Source: Spirometra erinaceieuropaei (lineage: Eukaryota; Platyhelminthes; Cestoda; Diphyllobothriidea; Diphyllobothriidae). From it: 64,000 nucleotides of DNA. Within the stretch, counting starts at the first letter, position 1; every line of letters starts with the position of its first letter. A model generated the notes under the pieces. The model did not search any database, was not told the DNA's origin, and worked only from the letters and a program-made list of their open reading frames with translations. Where the stretch lies: the NCBI GenBank assembly GCA_902702965.1, contig CACRXP010000233.1:509336-573335 (forward strand), written 5' to 3'. Of this stretch, positions 1-12,393 are shown in pieces. Both the position numbers and the translations under genes were made by a program.

Positions 1-627
1 GTCTACAAAAACACTACCCTCTACGGGGAGGAGGAGCTGGAGGCGTGCATTGTTCGCCATCAGTCTTGTACAATAATAATATGTCGCGGCTGGGTAGTTA
101 AAGGCGAAAAGGCTCAGTGACAAAAGATGGGGGGGAAAGCGTTGAGGTGTGCCATCTGGGTGCAGTTCTGTTTCGTCGAGGTAGCGCGATGTGGTTGAAT
201 GCGGGTAAGAATACGCGACCTAGCCTGCCGCAGGAGGGCTTCAACTAACCGTATGGCCACTGCTCCAGCTGCCGCAAGAATCCCCTGACGCAGGCATTTG
301 GACTGTCTCACCGGGCACCTTGTAGGGGACCCCAAAGGCCTGATTGACTCCTACTCAGCGGTCGTTGTCAAACTGGTGAGTCACGAGTGCGCTGGAGATG
401 GACTTTACGGCGCCTTGATTGAGCCAAGCAGCATGCGCCCCTTGGCACCCGCATAGTTAGGTGCTTAGTCGTTTGACATTTGATGGCGTACATAGTCACT
501 GAATAGGTCCGAAACGGCAGCTTGTGTTTAAATTCGAGAGAGCTTGAAAAAATGATCTTATATTGGCCATTGGGTGCCTATGCGCAAAACCAGAGTTCAG
601 ACGACGATTTAGACAGCCACTGACCGG
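1..627. other. Unassigned, GC-richer edge of window
   Basis: No gene recognised. The first 450 bases are visibly richer in G+C than most of the window and resemble the GC-rich dispersed repeats further on in composition, but I could not match them to a specific copy. The only open frame (bases 114-335, minus, 73 codons) shows no recognisable motif. Confidence 0.4.
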
Positions 628-2145
628 GTTTCCATGACACTACAATGTAAGAAATAGTGCCTTCTTTTCAGTCGTCACCGCTTCCGTTTTTGGCAAATGC
701 ACTTGCTTATATCTTGTGCTAACATTTCTGATGAAGCCATTTAATTGCAGTGCTTCGTAGAAAGGCGAGTTCGTCCTCCAACGCATCGGCAAGGAAAGTT
801 TTCACGGCTGGCTTCGTTAGATGGCGAACTAAGCTTCCTTTACGGCTTAGAGATGAAGAACTGTGGAAATTTGTGTTTTGTCGTGTTTTGTTGCAGAACA
901 CGCTTCCCCGAATTTTCCGCTAGTCTCTCACCAAGTAGGAATTCTAGAGGGGGTTTGACATTCTAACTACCCGTTTGCTGAAGTGAAATTTGACACTGGA
1001 TGAGCTTGATCCACTTTTTCCAGGAGGACGCCCAAATTAAGCTTCTCATTCGCTCTTGCAAAAATGTCCTCAGCATTTCGAACATACGAATCAAGGTCCT
1101 TTGTAGCTTACCTGAGATGGTAATTCTCTAGTTTTTCCATGCAGACACCCGCTAGCAGGGGTTCAACAGGTGATTCTATCGCCACCATGCTGATCTGGCT
1201 GTAAAATTCGCCAAAAAATTTATACCGAACATTCGGTGGGTAGAAAAACAGTAGTTCATTTAGGCTTACGACCGGCATGCCAAATAGGAAATCCTATCGT
1301 TTCCGTTATGGGAATATCAGCAAAAGGAGACGAGATAGCATGGTTCTACCACTAGGATTTGTCGTAATTATGAAATCAATGAGTTGAAAAGCGTCCTGCA
1401 TGCTGCGCGGTGTTATTTTCTGTCAAATAGGCACAAGTCTTTCTGTCAGTCACTTTACCATTATGTGGTAAGGCAAACTACACATGTCTAATATCGGTTG
1501 CATAGGAAGATCAGGTTTAGGCATCTTCGATAAACCAAACGTCTCAATGAGCTTGTACCCCTGAGTTTTATAGATTCAAATTCTTGTTCAGCAATGAAAA
1601 CTTGATCGTTCGGTTTCTGGGTACATGTGATTTGCACTTCTGTGACCTCGGTTTGATTCTTATTTTGTCAATTTCTTCTGAACTTAGTCTCCTTAGCCGG
1701 AGTTAAATCATTTTCGAAACATAAACGATTTTACTCATTTGCACGAGAGTAGAGCCCACTTCGAGTTTGGCGATGGACATTCCCTTGTGCTGGCTTAGCT
1801 TATCAAAAGGGACTCTCGCGGGGTGCCCAATTCGCAGTAGTTTTGCTCTCAGGTACTGGCACCAACAATTTACGAGCGTGGACTTGAAGTATTCAGCTTC
1901 CCCTGGCGTCGCGGATGCTGGATCATGGTGCTGGCTGAGGAGCTGCTCAAACGGAGCTTCTGGAATTAATCGGTTTGGTCCTTGATTAGGAAAATAAAGT
2001 TTGCGGCCTACGGATAGTACATCGATCAATAGTTTGTCGAGAGTTACGTGTGCGAAACTATGTACGCACCTCTCCGGGACATGTGGGATCCTGCCTAGCG
2101 ATCTCATAACATAAACTTTCTATCGTCCCCTTAAGGGGAATATCA
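628..2145 (-). pseudogene. Penelope-like element, reverse transcriptase pseudogene (copy 1)
   Basis: Read on the minus strand, broken frames give the Penelope RT in order. An N-terminal piece (2107-1703, open for 134 codons) contains VLSVGRKLYFPN and ends KIVYVSKMI. Then come PILDMCSLPYH, a DAFQLIDFI block, and GMPVV followed by FYSQISMVAIESP. This last block corresponds to the family's usual VAMGSP motif. After it come EPLLAGVCMEKLENY and DLDSYVRNAEDIFARANEKL. The catalytic YVDD box is degraded to RNAED, so the enzyme is dead. Several in-frame stops are present. A near-colinear relative lies on the plus strand at 32250-33715, and comparing the two confirms the reading. Penelope elements are retroelements with an RT and usually a GIY-YIG endonuclease; only the RT part is visible here. 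A second copy of the block around DIPL lies at 2103-2143, upstream of the N-terminal piece. Confidence 0.85.
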
Positions 2146-3030
2146 GACAACAGAAATAAGGCGTCTATGAAAAATTGCCTTGCGCTGAGATGCGTAGTTC
2201 ATATAGAATCAGTTGATTCTAAATTGTCACGTAGGATGCTTGATGTGACGTTGAATCTGGTCAAGTGCCTCGGCCGGACACTGCAACCAGATGACACGGT
2301 TATATTGTATTATATTCTGACTTTCCAAAATATTTGCGGCAGGATTGTGTTACCAGAAGTATCACCTACCTCTCGTGTATTTTGAATTCCTGGAAAGACT
2401 AGAATTCGCAGTCCACACTTTAAAATTTCAACTGGAATTGGACTGTTACTGAGCTATGGTGCAAGCCCCTCGGCGATAGAAGAGTATTTAATAAGTCATA
2501 AAGAAAACCCACCATATTGACTGACTGCAGAAACAAAGGTATCCGGGGGACAAAAATCACATTCTTCATGGCAGACATACCCGGTACTGTATGCTCGAGG
2601 CGATTTTTCCGCGATAAAAAGTATTTGAAAAGTAACCACTGTTACCTCCAAATAATTGCAACATGCCACGCCAAAGATTTTGATTCGATCAAGTGGCTGC
2701 TTCGATCATCTGCTTTGACTAAGAATGAAAGCCTCTAGTATCCCTTCTTCAGCAGAAAGTTTGAAGGCAAAAATGTTAAATGAAGAGCCCCGCCCACCTC
2801 TAGATGCAAACATTAAAATAGTAGTGATTTACGCGCAAAGCAATCTCAATACGGCGTAAATGTATGCATTACTTAAACAAAGAGACAATAGGGGTTGTGT
2901 TGTAGAAAACTAACCATTAAACTTTGACGTGTTCTCTCTAGTGATTTTGTCCGCTTGCCACCTTCGTAGTTGGAAATGACTGGTTTTTTCGCCGGCCTTT
3001 TATTGAGTCCAGCGGGTCAGTGTTGTTGGT
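2146..3030. other. Unassigned AT-rich stretch
   Basis: Nothing recognised. Open frames of 72-73 codons at 2167-2385 and 2517-2738 (plus) have no motif and are of a length expected by chance in this composition. Confidence 0.4.
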
Positions 3031-3470
3031 TAGTATGCATTTATTGATGCCAAGGTTGCGTGGGCGTGAGCGGGTTGACTTCACACCTACAACGGTCACT
3101 CGGGAGTTGCGATGGTCCAACGCGGGGGCCAGATCAGGCTCCAGAACGCGTTATTGGGCTGCGCGCCCATAACAGATGTCATACATGAGGGCATGGTGGC
3201 GCGCCGAGGCGCAGATTGACGCCGCGCCAGCCACCTGCACACCATCTTGTCCCCGGTCTTCTTGACACCGGATCCGGGGGAGTGAGAGAGGAGAGAGTGC
3301 AGCAGATGCGGCACAGGTCTGCTACTCCTATAAACCAATTCATGCCTAAGTTACCCTCTCAACGCCATTCTACTGTGAGGCACACAGTGGACATGGTCGA
3401 AACTGGAGGTCGAGTTGTCGGATTGACTATACGGCTAGACGGGCCCAAGTTCGCCTGAAGTCGTCGGTGA
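3031..3470 (+). repeat. GC-rich dispersed repeat (copy 1)
   Basis: A GC-rich block containing the shared landmarks of an unnamed repeat family: a TTGACACCGGA-like box near 3263, GAGGAGAGAGTGCAG at about 3289-3303, a CTATAAAC-like box near 3330, and the closing string GGACATGGTCGAAACTG at about 3389-3405. The same landmarks in the same order occur at 7775-7910, 9215-9400, 14007-14330, 15056-15330 and 45895-46250, and in part at 38995-39110. No conserved reading frame is evident, so it is called only as a dispersed repeat. Confidence 0.65.
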
Positions 3471-3616
3471 AAAGCGGCTATCAATAGACGCTGGAGCTAT
3501 AGATGTCCGTCCCTTGCTACTGCTCCCATCATCCTCCCCTGATCAGGAATTCGCCACTGAGCATTTAAACTTCGCCTTGGTTGGTCTCAGAGATGGTACA
3601 ACCGCATGGCGTGACC

Positions 3617-4113
3617 TACAGTGCGTGACCTATCTCATGATGTGTTGGCTGAAATTAGGAATTGCGTTTTCGATTAGGAAGGATTACTTGGTCGCGGTTG
3701 TGATACTGATTCTCTTAAGGCATACCCTTATAACATTTTGGACTCGGCAGGATGTCGGCTTTTAAATGCACTTCTTTTCAATCTCCTGTAGAAAGCGTGC
3801 TCGGTATAAAATGACTACTTAAGTAGCATGCATTTTCCCCATTGATTTTCGATGGTCTTGGAAATTCAAATATATTTTATAGAAACTACAAACAAAATGC
3901 ATGCTACTTAAGTAGTCATTTTATACCGAGCACGCTTTCAACAGGAGATTGAAAAAAAGTACATTTAAAAGCCGACATCCTGGCGACTCCAAAATGTTAT
4001 AAGAGTATGCCTTAAGATAATCAGTATCACAACCGCGACCAAGTAATCCTTCCTAATCGAAAACGCATTTCCTAATTTCAGCCAACATTTCATGAGATAG
4101 GTCACGCACTGTA
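3617..4113. mobile_element. TA-flanked foldback/MITE element, short form
   Basis: Two 220-base arms (3617-3836 and 3894-4113) are reverse complements with about nine mismatches by eye and no net length difference. They surround a 57-base loop. The ends read TACAGTGCGTGACC and its complement, so a TA dinucleotide sits at each terminus. This fits insertion by a Tc1/mariner-type enzyme, whose targets are TA. No coding capacity is present, so it is non-autonomous. The arms match the outer parts of the arms at 26246-27238, which makes this an internally shortened member of the same family. Confidence 0.85.
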
Positions 4114-4476
4114 TGTTCTCTAGTTTTCATGGCTGATCGATCAACATGACCTTGAGGCGCGCATGGCCGTAGAGGACGGCAACGCTTGACTGCACTTTCA
4201 GAGGCAGTCGGTCTTCTTTGTTCAAGACGGGAGCTACTCCCCAGTTTTGTCTTCCCGATTTCTAACTTTGGAATGTTACAAGCACTTTTCTAATTGGACG
4301 GAGTAAAATCCACGGATTACCGTCGAGCCATCTCCCTTATTTAAAAACGGCCTTGAGTAAACCGCTGCCGAAACTCCCCATGGGTCCCAAGACTTTCCAT
4401 GTCGAAATTTGTTTTTGGAGACTTATCCTGGAATTATTTATCTAGTGGCTTAAACACTTCCTTAAGAAAAAACATT
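4114..4476. other. Unassigned spacer
   Basis: No gene, RNA or repeat recognised between the foldback element and the palindromic SINE-core element. Confidence 0.4.
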
Positions 4477-4720
4477 CAATGGCAGGGGGCGCTCACCGAT
4501 CGTTCTTACGGAACTCACTCGTTCCGTTGTGCCTTATGGCTGACGACGGCTAATAAGCCAGAAATGGCCATTCCAGTCTCCTTTGTCTTTGTCGGTAATA
4601 TCATTCTGCCTATATCATGCGCCGCTGTGCGGCTGCTGGTTGGGCTCGAGAGAGAGTCCATAAGGCACAACGGAACAAGTGAGTTCCGTAAGAACGATCG
4701 GTGAGCGCCCCCTGCCATTG
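4477..4720. mobile_element. Palindromic element with a SINE core in its loop (copy 1)
   Basis: Arms 4477-4539 and 4658-4720 are 63 bases each and pair with a single mismatch seen by eye. The arm begins CAATGGCAGGGGGCGC. The 118-base loop contains the SINE body string GGCTAATAAGCCAGAAATGG followed by a pyrimidine-rich CTTTGTCTTTGTCGG run. The same SINE body lies next to a tRNA-like head at 4753-4915. A related palindrome is at 61723-62017 and a half-copy at 32853-33000. No protein is encoded. The mechanism that joined palindromic arms to a SINE body is unknown. Confidence 0.8.
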
Positions 4721-4751
4721 TATATTCCCGATCGAAAACCGACAGGTCAAC

Positions 4752-4915
4752 GGGCTCGTGGCTCAGTGGTTAGAGGCGTGGACTTCTAACAAACAGGTCG
4801 CGAATTCGAGCCTCGGGTGTGCCACACTTCGGGGTTGAGTATGACTGGCTGACAACGGCTAATAAGCCAGAAATAGCCACTCAAGTCTCCCTTGTCTTTG
4901 TCGGTAATATCAAAG
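4752..4915 (+). repeat. tRNA-derived SINE with anticodon-loop-like TCT head
   Basis: The head (about 4752-4826) has a box A-like TGGCTCAGTGGTTAGAGGC, an anticodon-loop-like CTTCTAA (a TCT anticodon would be arginine) and a damaged box B, GCGAATTCGAGCC. The 3' half of the anticodon stem does not pair, so it is not a working tRNA gene. The body that follows (4845-4912) carries the GGCTAATAAGCCAGAAATAG string shared with the palindromic elements and with 61523-61697. This layout, a tRNA-like polymerase III head plus an unrelated body, is that of a SINE. Confidence 0.75.
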
Positions 4916-7280
4916 AACATTCAGTCAATCAGAGTCCTTTAACATTTATCAGGGTACATTCACCACACTTACAGACCCAGCAAAGGTCTTATATTTCGAG
5001 TATTTATGTCAGCAAAAAATGTATTTGTCATAAAGCAACCACGTATCGAACCAGTGTGACCGGTATATCACGCCAGTATGCCTTAGGAATCATTAACACC
5101 AAACGCCTACCCACTTTCTTCCCAAGTCCACGACTGTATGCACCAAAAGTTGTGCTTATCTGAAGCCATAGCATAAAGTGCTCGCTTACCCTCCAATGCC
5201 TCCGGCCTGCGAAGTCAGCCACAGGTCTCAAAACATGGGTGAAATGAAGGTGGGAGATAAGAAGATGCGGGTGGGGACGTGCTTCCGCTTGGTTAAGCGT
5301 CGCCTAAGGGCCACGTCCGTGATAGTCATTTTGACCACGCAAGGGCTGATCACGTGACGTTTGAAGATCGCATCAGAACAGTCTGATTAGATGGACTGAC
5401 GCTGTCAGTACCGGATTAGCGCAGCCGCCACAATGCAAACTCGGTTGGTTTGCTTGATTCGGTTAATCGACACATTGAGCGGCAGGATTTGCGTTCCAGT
5501 GTATTTAATAACATCATTTTTCAGACCGAGTCGTTTTGTTAGCGCTGGAATCGATTATCTTTTTCAGTCTGTGATGTGGTTCGACACCTGTACGACAAAG
5601 GTGTCTTGGGCACAAACGTATTCGCAAGAAGTTTTAGATTCTGCCTCCCGATAAGACCGAAAGCTTTTTCTGCGTGGAAGGAAAGTCTGTGAACTGGGCG
5701 CATGAGTCACTAACCCATTCACGGTCGATAAATTTGACGTCGAAAGGTCAGTACTGTGAAAAACAGTCTCGCTCGATTTTGGTGAACCGTAAATTTGTCC
5801 TCGAGCAAGGCCAAGAAATGACCGTGATAGATCGGGAAAAAAAACTGCGAATGCTTAGCCATAAAGCTATCCAAAGAACCGCACATGGCAGGCTTCTATT
5901 AAGCAGCAAATTGCACAACCCTTTCAAGCAAATTGCGTCTAACTAGATAAAAAAGTGTTTGGAAAAAAGGCAAATTAAAGGACGCGAAAATGTTTGTCGC
6001 GTAGGAGAACAGCTAGATTACAAATCTGGACAAGACCTACGCAACAGCGGACATTTATCAAGAAACCGTTGTCCTATTTCCATGCTTATCCATCAAACAT
6101 CTGAAACGTTAATCTCGGATCAGTAGTAACCGTTTAGTGCGAGTCGAGAGATACTGACGGTATAAATAAACCCCAAGGCACGTGCAAAAGTCAGATGATT
6201 CGAATAAGCTCCGCTTACGGAGCTGATGATTAGGAGGTCTTGTTTTCTAGTGTGACGGAGAACAAATAAATTGTCAGTCTTCATGAACTTTTTGCGCAGC
6301 ATGTAACGAATACACACCAGTTACTTTTTGGCTCATACCTCTTTAATAGGGTGGGCCCAGCCTAAAAAGGAAGGTCTCAACCAGATGCCTAGATAGATAT
6401 CAAAATTCTATCAGTCGCCATGGCTAATCATCCCTAATCAAAAGAAGAACGGTAGACGGGATGTTAAACGTTTAACTTTCAGAATGAAATTTTTGGATAG
6501 ACAAGTTGATGTTAGACGAAGCGACACGCTAATTAGGGAGACTAGGCATCTAAAAGCCCTAGAGAAGGGGAATGCAATTTTGAATATTTTTTGTAAGTAT
6601 AGGGAATTGCGTGACGCAAACGTTGATAATCCTAGGGGCAGGGAACAAACGCTTTCACTAGGAGAACACTATCGAAGGATTCTAAGGGATAAATACGAAA
6701 GGCACGCTCGAGTCTGCTAACTCCGGAAAGTTGAGATAAGAAATTCCTGAGCAAAAACATGAGCTTGGACTTACAGGAAGTCCAATCGTGAGAAACGACA
6801 ATGAGGACAAAAATAAACCCAATTTTTAGGACTCAGTATGCCGACGGGAGATCGATATGCTCACGGCTGGGGTTTCCATCAGGGCTGCAAATTTCTGCTA
6901 CCCTGAGGTTTGTTCCGTTCCTGGGCCGGGCATTTATCCCCGAGGCTGCAAACTTGAGGGTATGACTCACACAGAAGAAGCAGATAACAGGCTGTGATAG
7001 CTGATCCTGGAGTCACACAACCTGCCTGTTTTCAGTCATCTGTGATCCCAGCTGTAGCCCGCAACTGCAAGGATAGTTGGGGGCATGGTATATGCCACAA
7101 CTGATTGCTCACCGGGATTCACCAGGCCTTTGATTTTTATGCGACAGTTGCGCATGACGTTCCTAGGCTGCCTGTGGTCCTAATGCCTAGTCCCGCAACA
7201 CAACGTTCAACCTCCCCCAAATTAGCTTGATGTATGATGCCAAATGCCATATCTTTACTTAATTATCTGGGGTGTAGGGG
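4916..7280. other. Unassigned stretch with only short open frames
   Basis: I see no recognisable gene or repeat. Open frames at 4819-5163 (114 codons, overlapping the SINE), 5674-5946 (90) and 6484-6720 (78, charged, rich in Arg and Lys) lack recognisable domains, and their lengths are compatible with chance. A host exon cannot be excluded. Confidence 0.4.
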
Positions 7281-7630
7281 TGTCAGCGGTGGGTTCACGT
7301 AATGGTCGTGGTGGTCGCTCACTTGCTTGCAGGTGAGACCGCCTAGCGTCCACTTGCTGGCACTCAACTCTCACCTGTGGCTCCACGTAGCTGGGCTCTG
7401 CTCAGCGGCCACACCCCGGGCAACCGTCTCGACCGGCGGGCTAAAACAGGTGAGGGGGCCCTGTGCGCTGTGCCGTGTGCACAGGGTCTGCGGATTCCGC
7501 TGGATGGAAGGTCGGATGGAACCTTGCGTCGGCACCGTCGTGACGTGGTCCGTCTCTGCACGTCGCTCGACAGCCGGTGACGGGATGGATCTCCACATCG
7601 ACACCGCCTTGACGCGCCCACCTTCGCCGA
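7281..7630. repeat. GC-rich block abutting assembly gap
   Basis: A sharply GC-rich island in AT-rich surroundings, ending directly at the run of N. Long frames are open on both strands (7327 onward plus, 7364-7816 minus), but they continue through the unknown bases and are an effect of composition. The R-type repeat resumes on the far side of the gap, so this is probably a repeat whose collapse caused the gap. Confidence 0.5.
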
Positions 7631-7774
7631 NNNNNNNNNNNNNNNNNNNNNNNNNNNNNNNNNNNNNNNNNNNNNNNNNNNNNNNNNNNNNNNNNNNNNN
7701 NNNNNNNNNNNNNNNNNNNNNNNNNNNNNNNNNNNNNNNNNNNNNNNNNNNNNNNNNNNNNNNNNNNNNNNNNN
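7631..7774. other. Assembly gap (144 N)
   Basis: A run of 144 undetermined bases. Proteins reported across it are not meaningful. Confidence 0.99.
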
Positions 7775-7910
7775 GAGGAGAGAGTGTAGGTAGATGCTAC
7801 GCAAGTCTACCGGCACTATAAACCCCTGCGTAAGTCACCGTCCCTGCTCCCATTGCTGCTGCAACTGTGGGGCACACGGTGGACATCATCGAAACCGATG
7901 GTCGAACTGT
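7775..7910 (+). repeat. GC-rich dispersed repeat (copy 2)
   Basis: Starts at the edge of the gap with GAGGAGAGAGTGTAGGTAGA. It continues with CACTATAAACCCC and ends with GGCACACGGTGGACATCATC and a following CGAAAC, in the same order as the copy at 3289-3410. Confidence 0.65.
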
Positions 7911-8386
7911 CACTTAATTATCTGACCTGGTTACTGGGAGCTAATGCGAAGGAACCTGATTATAACAGTTTCTGAATAATCCCTCTCCATAGCATGATGG
8001 TGTATGCACCGGACGTTACGGAGTTTTTATCTCTTCCAAAGAGTTCTTCCATACAAACCGGCCTCTGTGTTCTGAGATGATTGCCGCAAATGCTGAGAAT
8101 TCAAGTGGGTTTAGTCACCTTCCTCCGTGTACGGTATGCGTTAGACAACGACCCCAATTCACATGAGGCACTGCGTCCAACCTCACCCTCGAATGGTCGG
8201 ACTCGAACGAGCTACTGGGAGCAGAGAGAGAATAAAACCCAATCCATCTCAAATCAAGCACTGTTCCTCACGATAAACAACCAAACGCGTTCTAAAACCA
8301 TTGCGGAGTGCCAGAAGTAGTGACTTGAAAGGTCGCCATTTCATGACAAAAGTCCGTCCTCTTGTAGAAGAGGGCCAACAACCAGT

Positions 8387-9181
8387 TACAGTAGGTGGGC
8401 TAACTCATGAAATGTCGACCGAAATTCCGAAATGCGTTTTCGGTTCGAAAAGATTAATTAAGTAGGGTTGTAAAACTAGTCAGTCTGCAACATAATTCTA
8501 GGATATTTCAGTTATCTCAGGATGCCGGCTTTCGAAGGAACTTCTTTTTTGCTGCATTATGCTCATTTGGTAGAAAATTACGTCTGCTTCTAATTTTATG
8601 TTCGAAGGAGAGACATAATTCCGTTTTAAGAAAGTTTCTCATTGTGGGACTTTTAAATACCGTGAAATGGCCGTTCATAAATCGTCATGTCTCTGCATTT
8701 ACCAATGTGGCTTGTAAAGTTAACAATATGGATCAAATCCACTGCTAAATTTTATGAACCCTATATGGTCCCTCTCTAGTACCGCCGAGAAGTGTGTGGT
8801 TTTCCGTACGCGGAAAATATACGGCTTGTAGTTTGGAAACCCCCGGGTTCAAAGTTATTCGGGAATTGGAGAAGTTGTTGAAAACCGAATTATACCCTTC
8901 CTTCGAGCATAAGATTGGAAGAAGACGTAATTTTCTACCGAATGAGCAAAAGAATCAATATTTTTATACATGTTTTCCATGAAATATAATTGGACTTTTA
9001 GGTGCATCGAAAATCAATGAGAAAAATGCATGCTACGTAAGTAGTCATTTTTTACAGAGTGTAGTGTTTGTATACAGCCGGAAGAAAGGTCATTCGAAAG
9101 CCGGCATCCAGAGGTATTTTCGAAACAAAAACGCATTTCGGAATTTCGGTTGACATTTAATGAGTTATCCCACCTACTGTA
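8387..9181. mobile_element. TA-flanked foldback/MITE element (TACAGTAGGTGGG subfamily)
   Basis: The left end TACAGTAGGTGGGC (8387) and right end CCCACCTACTGTA (to 9181) are inverted repeats with a terminal TA. The internal loop, with the string AAAGTTAACAATATGGATCA near 8715, is shared with the copy at 44423-45119. The arms are unequal because each has lost a block relative to the copy at 38055-38994. A 62-codon frame at 8794-8982 is part of the loop and right arm and is not a gene. No transposase is encoded. Confidence 0.8.
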
Positions 9182-9204
9182 CCTCCGCAATAGAGCCCGC
9201 TAGT

Positions 9205-9400
9205 AGTAGATCGGGGGAGTCACGCGTTGACGGACTGTTTAGCTTTGCCGCTCACTGCGCCCACAATCATTTCCGGTCATCTCACCACCGGTACACGCGT
9301 GTGCGAGAGGAGTGAAGTGAAGTAGATGCTACGAAAGTCTATTTCACTATAAATACTCCCATGAGCAAGTCACTACCACACTTTACCCTCGGCATAGTAG
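9205..9400 (+). repeat. GC-rich dispersed repeat (copy 3, diverged)
   Basis: Shares the GAAGTAGATGC, AAGTCTATTTCACTATAAA and AAGTCACTACC landmarks of the family. It lies 24 bases beyond the right end of the foldback element. Confidence 0.55.
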
Positions 9401-12324
9401 TAAACCATATTTCGTGCGATGTCTGAAATATCGGTTTCCTTCCTATAAGCAGTGTCTTTATTTCCGCCATTAGGATCTAGCCGAAAGGCAATCTCATGGA
9501 AAAGTAGTTGTCCGTCTTTCTGTTTACAATGCGCACCGTATGCATTGCTGACAAAATTGTTCTGAATCTATTGCGGAAATTTTGCAGCGTATCCCTTCTG
9601 ATGGCATAGAATATGCTGTTGCGGGTTTTTTGAGACGGAGGCGGTCGTTAACTCCTTAAAGGACCATGTGTTCCATTAAGTCGACTTTTAAGAAATTTCG
9701 CCGAAGTTCACTTGATTTGGCGTAAACTTCTCGTCAAAAGGGAAATAGATTTTAGAGCACAGACTCAAAGCGGAGCGGACTCTTCATTCCGTCAAGCTCT
9801 TCTTCTAGGTGTGTCTGCAGAACGTTTTCCCCAAGAAAAATGCGATCAAAATGGAAAGGCTCAGAAAAATGTCCGGACTTGACGACCCTTGGGAAAACTC
9901 AAAATTTAGTCAAATGTACAGATCTTAGGTGTCGTCTGACACAGAATTTTAGTTAGATGACATAAAGTACAACATACCGATCTCATTTGACTAGATATCT
10001 TGGGATTCAACAGCATGGATAAATGCGCGGCAAAAATGCATGACATATGAGGATTTTTTGTTCATAATCTTGAATAATAATTCGATTTTGGAAAACATGA
10101 CGATCGGAACAAAAAAGAAAATTCCATGACTATTTTCGCGAAAACACAATAAGCAAAAATTGCTTTTCCCAATGTAAAGTACACATTTTTGGAAACAATT
10201 TCATAAGACATACAGGATACTAAGCGTTACGATTAATGACAAGATTTACTTACACCACTGGAACGGTGAACAACCAAATTTCTGAAGAGATGTAGATGCA
10301 CAATGAAACTTTGGCGTTGAGAATGGGATTGCATGTCGTACCGAGCGGACTGGAAGTCCAACAGTAAACCCTCTATTTTCAAAATGGTTTGGTAAAAGGT
10401 AGCAATGACCGGAAACACTTAAAATTTCGTTGATTTGTGTTTTGAGCACAAAGTTCTGATTAACAAAGTCATCGTAAACGGTATTATTCATGATGATAAG
10501 TCGACGCGTTTGCTTTGTTTGTTCAAAAAGGAAACCCTACCTAATTTTTTTCCAACTTTGCCAATAGCACGTAACTTTAACGAATGAACCGATTCGAAGA
10601 GTTAAATATAATGACGAAGGAACGGATTTTAGGAAGAGATATTGCGCTCAGCAGGTGTGCTAATACAGTTGAAAACTGCGCCAAATCAAATTTCATCAAC
10701 TGAAACCAAAATAAGTCTAGAAGTGTTTCATTGCGCAGTTCAAAAAAGCACAGCTTTAACTGATGGTGCGTCCATCAGAAATTGACTGATGTTAGTACAA
10801 TAGGTCATTGATAAGCTACATCTTTAAACTATCGCATTAACTCGTATGGCGTTTTTCAATAGCTGCCTGGATAGGGTTTTCCCCGAAAGCGATGGACAAA
10901 TGTGAATTCAACGCTATAAAATCATATAATGTTTGAGCGTTATTTTACCTGGGCGATTATCAACGAGATAAGCATAGAAGAGAGGGCTTCAAGTCAATCT
11001 CCAGCTTATTCAGACCCCAAAATAGAAGACAATCTACTTGACAGGTCCTCCAGGGCAATTCTTTCACAGTTTGCCAAGTACCAGCTGAATAAAGGGAAAA
11101 GAAAACTCAACGCAACATTTATGTCTTTATACAAGTCAAAAATACCGGCCTGGCGAACAAAGTTTGACTTGGTAATGAACAGGGCTGGTGTTTGCGCAGG
11201 GCGCTTTTAACGACGAAGCCCATGTCAGGGATGAAGCCGCTTTAGAGTTCAAAAGATTCTATGTTGGTTGGAAAATCACCAGGAGATTTAAAAAGCTGTA
11301 GTGAACGCCAGCGTCCGCACATCTTACAAAGTAACATACCGATTTCAAGCGCATTTCGATTCTGATTGGCCACTAAAGGATATCCTTAGTATTTGAAAAA
11401 GGGCAACACTTAGAATTGAATCTTGGATGGGAAAAGTTATTTGTGATTCTTTATTTCGGGCCAACCATTCGACATAAACACTGAAAAACCTTACTTAAAT
11501 TACGGCTACAAAAAGGGAAATAAAACACTAATAGAGTGCAAAATCTGAAGAAGACACAATTTATTGTAAGATGAGTATAAGTAATGCATTTTTGTGCAGT
11601 CCTTGTAGTGAATATAACTGAGGTTATCCGAGCACCCAAAATGAATGGGGAGTTGCGTACTGAATAACTAATAACGCTTTTATCCGAGGCATTCTCATAA
11701 GCGAGAAGAAGATGGTCTTTGTGTCCAGCCGTCGAGACAGATTGGTTGGCGATTACTCCCATGCGACTGTCAGGACGCGGGCCTTTAGCTGAGGTTGGGG
11801 AGCGTTTTGCCTAAAAATCTTCGATAACCAACTGACCCTGGCAAGGATCACATCTAAGATCCTCCCGCTCTTAGTTTTGCCTGACTGGTGACAACAAATA
11901 GCCGGAAAATGTCCCCTTCAAACTCCATCATGTCTGTCGACAACGCCTTCCAATGACCGCCTGTTCGACTCTATATAGTCACCTACGAGGGCTCGAGACC
12001 AGGGAATTCCAAGGCGAAACAGCAATGCCTAGTCTTTGTCTCAATAGTCCTTGATTACTTTTCTTTGTTCGATTGCCTACAAGGACTATAGAGAAGAGGA
12101 CTAAGGTAAACACAAGTACATCAAACGCCCTCGTAGAAACGTCCCACAATGACCAAAAACCTTTAAGAAGCAAATAGCCTAGTGCCACAAAAGAAGAACG
12201 ATACACCGGTGCAGAACAAACTGTAGGCTCTGGCTGTCCGAATAAGTGTCTTGATAACGGAACTAGCAAATCGGCGAGAGAAGGCCTCACGACTATGACG
12301 ACATAGATCGCTGGGAAGGAACCC
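9401..12324. other. Unassigned AT-rich stretch
   Basis: No gene or repeat recognised over 2.9 kb. The longest frames are 10929-11210 (plus, 93 codons, starting at an ATG), 11451-11762 (minus, 103) and 11979-12329 (minus, 116). None shows a domain, a signal peptide pattern or exon-like borders that I can defend. Confidence 0.4.
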
Positions 12325-12393
12325 ATCATTCGTAATTTATAGGTGTTATGGCAGATTTAAAATAATCCATTTTGATCCAGCTGTGAAAAACTC

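Noticed and set aside
740..760. TCTGATGAAGCC as a hammerhead core
   Set aside because: It lies in Penelope coding sequence, with no paired GAAA and GTC in the required positions.
7327..7821. 164-codon and 150-codon open frames on opposite strands
   Set aside because: Both run through the N gap, so the central third is unknown, and the rest is GC-rich repeat where stops are rare.
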